From an uncultured Collinsella sp. (lineage in GTDB: Bacteria > Actinomycetota > Coriobacteriia > Coriobacteriales > Coriobacteriaceae): DNA of 64,000 nucleotides. The notes beneath the pieces were generated by a model, which ran no database searches, had not been told where the DNA came from, and was given only the letters and a program-made list of their open reading frames with translations. The stretch is from positions 39,888-103,887 of the forward strand of contig CAKUHP010000001.1 of assembly GCA_934658705.1 (NCBI GenBank). The letters run 5' to 3'. Positions 60,382 through 64,000 of the stretch are shown in pieces; the stretch's first letter is position 1, and the number at the start of each line of letters is the position of its first letter. The position numbers were made by a program, and so were the translations under genes.

Positions 60382-62241
60382 ATGGCGATTCTTTTGGGAT
60401 GCGATTCCGTCAGCCTAGAGTTTCCCACCAAGCATATTTTCGATAGCGTGACGCTCGGCGTGGGCGAGGGCGACCGTATTGGTATTGTCGGCAAAAACGG
60501 CGACGGCAAGTCGACGCTGCTGAGCGTACTCGCAGGCACGCTGGAGCCCGACGATGGCCGCGTGACGCATCGCCGCGGTACCACGATCGGCCTGCTCGGC
60601 CAAAAGGACCAGCTTGTCGATACCGACACCGTGCATCATGCCGTCGTGGGCGACACGCCCGAGTACGAGTGGGCCTCGAGCCCCCGCACGCGCCAGATCC
60701 TCGCCGGCCTCATTAGCGATGTGCCCTGGGAGGGCACGGTGGGTGAGCTTTCGGGCGGCCAGCGCCGCCGCGTGGACCTTGCGCGCCTGCTGATCGGCGA
60801 CTACGACGTGCTCATGCTCGACGAGCCCACCAACCACCTGGACATGCGCACCATCAACTGGCTCGCGCGCCATCTTAAGGCCCGCTGGCAGCGCGGCCAG
60901 GGCGCCATGCTCGTGGTCACGCACGACCGTTGGTTCTTGGACGAGGTTTGCACCAGCATGTGGGAGGTCCACGACGGCCAGGTCGATCCTTTCGAGGGCG
61001 GCTACTCCGCATACATCCTGCAGCGCGTAGAGCGCGACCGCATGGCCGCCGTCACCGAGGAGCGCCGTCGCAACATGGCGCGCAAGGAGCTCGCGTGGCT
61101 GAGCCGCGGCGCCCAGGCCCGCTCCACCAAGCCCAAGTTTCGCGTGGAGGCCGCCCGCGAGCTCATCGCCGACGTGCCGCCCGTGCGTGACGAGCTGGAG
61201 CTCAAGCGCCTGGCCGTGAGCCGCCTGGGCAAGCAGGTTATCGACGTCATTGACGTGGACGCCGGCTATGCGGATGCCGACGGCGCGCCCAAGCAGGTGC
61301 TCTCCGACGTGACCTGGCTTATTGGCGCGGGCGACCGCTATGGCCTGTTGGGCGAGAACGGCGCCGGCAAGTCCACGCTGCTCGACGTGATCCAGGGTAA
61401 GATCGCACCCCTGCGCGGCCGCGTGAAGATCGGCCAGACGGTGCGCTTTGGCGTGCTGTCGCAGCAGCTCGAGGAGCTCGAACCCTTTATGGGCGACACG
61501 ATCCGCGAGGTGCTGGGCAATTACAAGAAGTACTACATTATCGACGGCAAGGAGACCTCGCCCGAGAAGCTCTGCGAGCGGCTGGGCTTTACGACGCAGC
61601 AGCTTTGGAGCCGCATCGGTGACCTTTCGGGCGGCCAGCGCCGTCGTCTGTCCCTGCTGCTGACGATTCTGGACGAGCCCAACGTGCTCATCCTGGACGA
61701 GCCGGGCAACGACCTGGATACCGACATGCTGGCGATTGTCGAGGACCTGCTCGACGGCTGGCCCGGCACGCTGATCCTGGTGACGCACGACCGCTTCCTC
61801 ATGGAGCGCGTGACCGACCAGCAGTGGGCACTGCTCGACGGCCACCTGACGCACATGCCTGGCGGCGTGGACCAGTACCTGCGCCTGTGCAACGCTACCG
61901 CCGAGGGTGAGCCCGTGGGCGCGCCGAGCGCTAAGACCGGCACGTTCGACACCGGTGCGGCGGCTGCAGCGGCCGAGAAGCCCAAGTCGAGTGGTCAGCC
62001 CAACGGCCTTTCCAACGCCGAGCGCCAAAAGCTCCGCCGCGAGGTGAGCTCGCTCGAGCGCAAGATGGAGACGCAGCGCGCTCGCGTGGGGGAGGCCGAG
62101 GCCGCGATGGCCCAGGTCGACCCCACCAACTACACGGCGCTCGGTGAGCAGCAGGCAAAGATCGACGAGGCCCACGCCGCCATGGACGAGCTGGAGATGG
62201 CGTGGCTCGAGGCGAGCGAAAAGCTCGAGGGCGAGGAGTAG
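60382..62241 (+). CDS. ABC-F family ATPase (Uup/EttA-like)
   Basis: A 619-residue soluble protein with two ABC domains. The first has Walker A GKNGDGKSTLL and signature LSGGQRRRVDLARLL, with Walker B VLMLDEPTNHLD. The second has GENGAGKSTLL, LSGGQRRRLSLLL and VLILDEPGNDLD. The inter-domain linker (SRGAQARSTKPKFRVEAARE) is the ribosome-contact arm of ABC-F. A charged coiled-coil C-terminus (SSLERKMETQRARVGEAEAAM) fits Uup. Likely a translation or DNA-structure factor rather than a transporter. ATG 60382 follows AAGGAGCAGGG. The next gene follows after six bases. Confidence 0.93.
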   Translation: MAILLGCDSVSLEFPTKHIFDSVTLGVGEGDRIGIVGKNGDGKSTLLSVLAGTLEPDDGRVTHRRGTTIGLLGQKDQLVDTDTVHHAVVGDTPEYEWASSPRTRQILAGLISDVPWEGTVGELSGGQRRRVDLARLLIGDYDVLMLDEPTNHLDMRTINWLARHLKARWQRGQGAMLVVTHDRWFLDEVCTSMWEVHDGQVDPFEGGYSAYILQRVERDRMAAVTEERRRNMARKELAWLSRGAQARSTKPKFRVEAARELIADVPPVRDELELKRLAVSRLGKQVIDVIDVDAGYADADGAPKQVLSDVTWLIGAGDRYGLLGENGAGKSTLLDVIQGKIAPLRGRVKIGQTVRFGVLSQQLEELEPFMGDTIREVLGNYKKYYIIDGKETSPEKLCERLGFTTQQLWSRIGDLSGGQRRRLSLLLTILDEPNVLILDEPGNDLDTDMLAIVEDLLDGWPGTLILVTHDRFLMERVTDQQWALLDGHLTHMPGGVDQYLRLCNATAEGEPVGAPSAKTGTFDTGAAAAAAEKPKSSGQPNGLSNAERQKLRREVSSLERKMETQRARVGEAEAAMAQVDPTNYTALGEQQAKIDEAHAAMDELEMAWLEASEKLEGEE

Positions 62242-62247
62242 GCGAGG

Positions 62248-63018
62248 ATGATCAAGGCCGCGTTTTTCGATATCGACGGCACGCTGCTGAGCTTTGAGAC
62301 CCACCGGATTCCGGCGTCGGCGCAGCAGGTGCTCGACAGCTTTCACGAGCGGGGGATCGCGTGCGTGATCGCCACGGGCCGTCCGACCTACCAGATGCCG
62401 GATTGGCTGTTCGACCTGGGCTGGGATGCGTACATTACGCTCTCGGGCCAGCACTGCTTTGATGCCGAGGGCGTCTACCGCAGCTGCCCGATCGATCCGG
62501 CCGATGTCGCGGTAATCGTGGACCAGGTGGCGCAGGGGCGCTACGACTCGCTGTGCATGCAGGGCGAGAACTCGTTTGTGAACCGCCTGTCCGAGCGCGT
62601 GGTGACGGCTGGCAGTAATGCGGGAATCGTCTACCACGAGGAGCCGTTTGAGCACGCCTTCGACGCGCCGGTCTATCAGTTCTGTGCCTTTGTGGACCCG
62701 GCCGACGAGCACATCGTGACCGACGCCGTGTCGCACTCGCTTACCACGCGCTGGTGCGATTTGTTCTGCGACATTATTCCGGCCAACGGTGGCAAGGACC
62801 TGGGCGTGGCGGCGACGCTCGAGCGCCTGGGTATCGACGCGAGCGAGGCGATCGCCTTTGGCGACGGCGAGAACGACCTGTCAATGTTCTCGGCCGTGGG
62901 CACAAGTGTGGCCATGGGCAACGCGCAGGAGACGGTGAAGGCCGCCGCGACCTACGTAACGACCGCCGTAGACGACGACGGCATCTACAACGCCGCCAAG
63001 CACTTCGGTCTGATCTAG
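62248..63018 (+). CDS. Cof-type HAD phosphatase
   Basis: A 256-residue HAD hydrolase of subfamily IIB. Motif I is FDIDGTLLSF, motif II VIATGR, the motif III Lys is in NGGKDLGVAATL, and motif IV is AFGDGENDLSMF. The alpha/beta C2 cap lies between about residues 80 and 180. Such enzymes act on sugar phosphates or flavin/pyridoxal phosphates. GAGGATG at the start gives close ribosome spacing. It is probably co-transcribed with the ABC-F gene and ended by the terminator 50 bp on. Confidence 0.92.
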   Translation: MIKAAFFDIDGTLLSFETHRIPASAQQVLDSFHERGIACVIATGRPTYQMPDWLFDLGWDAYITLSGQHCFDAEGVYRSCPIDPADVAVIVDQVAQGRYDSLCMQGENSFVNRLSERVVTAGSNAGIVYHEEPFEHAFDAPVYQFCAFVDPADEHIVTDAVSHSLTTRWCDLFCDIIPANGGKDLGVAATLERLGIDASEAIAFGDGENDLSMFSAVGTSVAMGNAQETVKAAATYVTTAVDDDGIYNAAKHFGLI

Positions 63019-63068
63019 CGGCAGGCCGGCGCCCGGCATTTGGGGACGTTCCTTTTCTGCCGGCAGCG

Positions 63069-63108
63069 GGGGACACTCCTTGCGGGGAGTGTCCCCATTT
63101 TGTTTTTG
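63069..63108 (+). terminator. Rho-independent terminator
   Basis: A perfect 11-bp stem GGGGACACTCC/GGAGTGTCCCC (63069-63079 with 63086-63096) followed by ATTTTGTTTTTG. The sequence resembles the GGGGAC palindromes elsewhere in the window. Confidence 0.85.
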
Positions 63109-63235
63109 TTCCGCGCGTTTTGTGAAACACGGCTAACTTTTTAGGCAAAGTAGTAAGACGAGGGCAACTTTTGCGGTAAAGTAAGCCAAGGAAAGTATCC
63201 AAAGGCTAACTAGCAATCATCGCGAAAGGCGGCCC

Positions 63236-63625
63236 ATGGCCCTACGTGAGTCCGGAGAAGACTACCTCGAATCGATCTACGTTCTGTCACAACGTCAGGG
63301 CATCGTGCGTTCGATTGACGTCGCAGAGTACCTCGGCGTGACCAAGGCGAGCGTTTCCAAGGCCATGGCGACGCTGGAGAGCAACGGCTATGTCGAAATG
63401 GGCAAACGCGATGTTCGCCTAACGGAGCGAGGGCTGGAAGTCGCCTGTCAAATGTGGGAGCGCCATTGCTTTTTCGTGGGGCTTTTGGAGGAGGCTGGTG
63501 TTTCGGCTGAGGTCGCGTCGCAAGAGGGCTGTCACATGGAGCATTGCTTGAGTGAGGAAAGCTTCGAGAAGCTGAGGGCGATGCTGGGTCGGGAAGATGT
63601 AGCGGACTCAACAGCGGAAGCCTAA
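63236..63625 (+). CDS. DtxR/MntR-family metal-dependent regulator
   Basis: A 129-residue repressor. The winged helix-turn-helix (DVAEYLGVTKASVSKAMATLE) is followed by the metal-binding/dimerisation domain (ERHCFFVGLLEE, then EGCHMEHCLSEES). A Cys occurs where some members have a metal ligand. There is no C-terminal SH3 domain, so it is of the short MntR type. It should repress metal-uptake genes with Fe or Mn bound. ATG 63236 follows CGAAAGG. The upstream AT-rich stretch with GGCTAACTTTTTAGGC (63128-63143) is a possible operator. The target gene may lie beyond the window. Confidence 0.9.
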   Translation: MALRESGEDYLESIYVLSQRQGIVRSIDVAEYLGVTKASVSKAMATLESNGYVEMGKRDVRLTERGLEVACQMWERHCFFVGLLEEAGVSAEVASQEGCHMEHCLSEESFEKLRAMLGREDVADSTAEA

Positions 63626-63961
63626 CTGTCCCACAGTAGCGCTGAGTTCGCGCAAAGCGCGAACCAGCGAAAGGGGATAGGGGGTTCGAACAACAACAGC
63701 CACCTTTGAGTCCAAAGTAACCCAATCAATAGGTAGCGCCCTTTCAACAATGCTGCCCTTCCATCCCAAAGACACGCGCTTCCCGCGCCAAAGGCGCGGG
63801 ACAGCGACCGGGACCAAAGGCCCCATCAGCCAAGTCCAACTCAGACAAGGAACCCCGCCAGACAGCGATGCCCAAGAACCGCCAGCTGTGTCACCGCAGG
63901 CCGGAGCCGGGCTTGGTTTTGAAAACACTCCGCACTGATATCTTCTTAATTGAAGACGCCG
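63626..63961. other. Non-coding stretch with small AAA-loop hairpins
   Basis: No frame here is credible. Two hairpins with AAA loops occur: GTTCGCGC-AAA-GCGCGAAC (about 63647-63665) and CCCGCGCC-AAA-GGCGCGGG (about 63783-63801). Base composition is lower in GC than the surrounding genes. It may be a leader of the next gene or a repeat; I cannot assign it. Confidence 0.4.
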
Positions 63962-64000
63962 ATGGCGCATCCGTATACCATTGGCGTCGACACCATCAGA
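63962..64000 (+). CDS. Possible start of next gene (truncated by window)
   Basis: An ATG at 63962 opens MAHPYTIGVDTIR and runs off the end of the window. The upstream GAAGACGCC is a weak ribosome site. The sequence is too short to name; YTIGVD is reminiscent of ASKHA-type ATPases, but this is speculative. Confidence 0.25.
   Translation, partial: MAHPYTIGVDTIR

Noticed and set aside
60415..62736. 773-codon open frame antisense to the ABC-F and Cof genes
   Set aside because: It crosses two clear sense genes, and composition (Val, Ala, Gly, His, Arg) is that of a codon-bias artefact.
63608..63970. 120-codon minus-strand frame and a 62-codon plus-strand frame at the right end
   Set aside because: No ribosome sites, unlikely composition, and the frames cover hairpins.

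Overview
The window is about 64 kb of GC-rich chromosome with dense, bacterial-style operons. It suggests a strict gut anaerobe of the Coriobacteriia, most likely a Collinsella-like species. This rests on several traits taken together: superoxide reductase rather than superoxide dismutase, formate-tetrahydrofolate ligase with FchA/FolD, class 3 fructose-bisphosphatase, QueH-type epoxyqueuosine reductase, membrane-anchored zinc-ribbon proteins, and many palindromic intergenic repeats. The genus is an inference from gene content, not a proof. No tRNA, rRNA, CRISPR array, transposase or prophage gene was found.

Layout. 0-7.6 kb: the end of a SNF2 helicase, superoxide reductase, an NAD-synthetase-like protein with eroded active sites, ruvCAB behind an SOS box, and fhs. 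7.6-20.4 kb: membrane or surface zinc-ribbon proteins, a CDF metal exporter, a candidate ncRNA, an accessory patch (ADP-ribosylglycohydrolase, YhcG-type nuclease, HicAB) and two tandem paralogous lipoproteins. 20.4-26.1 kb: fchA-folD, a C69 dipeptidase, and a phasin-like/UbiB-kinase pair. 26.1-34.5 kb: a cobalamin riboswitch in front of a 2287-residue surface protein and a second anchored protein, both with a transcobalamin-like DUF4430 domain. 34.6-41.6 kb: two GtrA proteins, fbp, DegV, a TIM-barrel protein and an RNA m5C methyltransferase. 41.7-51.2 kb: a divergent MetRS-like protein, the queuosine genes queH, queA and tgt, a tail-anchored coiled-coil protein and an SDR. 51.4-64 kb: a LOG-family protein, a RelB/YafQ pair, a second DegV, a HAD phosphatase, an M20 dipeptidase, pstSCAB, an ABC-F ATPase, a Cof phosphatase and a DtxR-type regulator.

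How the genes connect. Fhs, FchA and FolD together form the formate-to-methylene-THF branch; FolD has lost the residues for its cyclohydrolase half and FchA sits just upstream. QueH, QueA and Tgt cover three steps of queuosine tRNA modification. PstSCAB is a complete phosphate importer. The cobalamin riboswitch plus two DUF4430 surface proteins looks like a corrinoid-responsive capture or sensing system at the cell envelope.

The intergenic DNA is unusual. At least six sequence families of long inverted repeats occur. In several, paired arms differ between copies but remain complementary, which suggests selection on a folded RNA or cruciform DNA, or on the inverted-repeat form itself.
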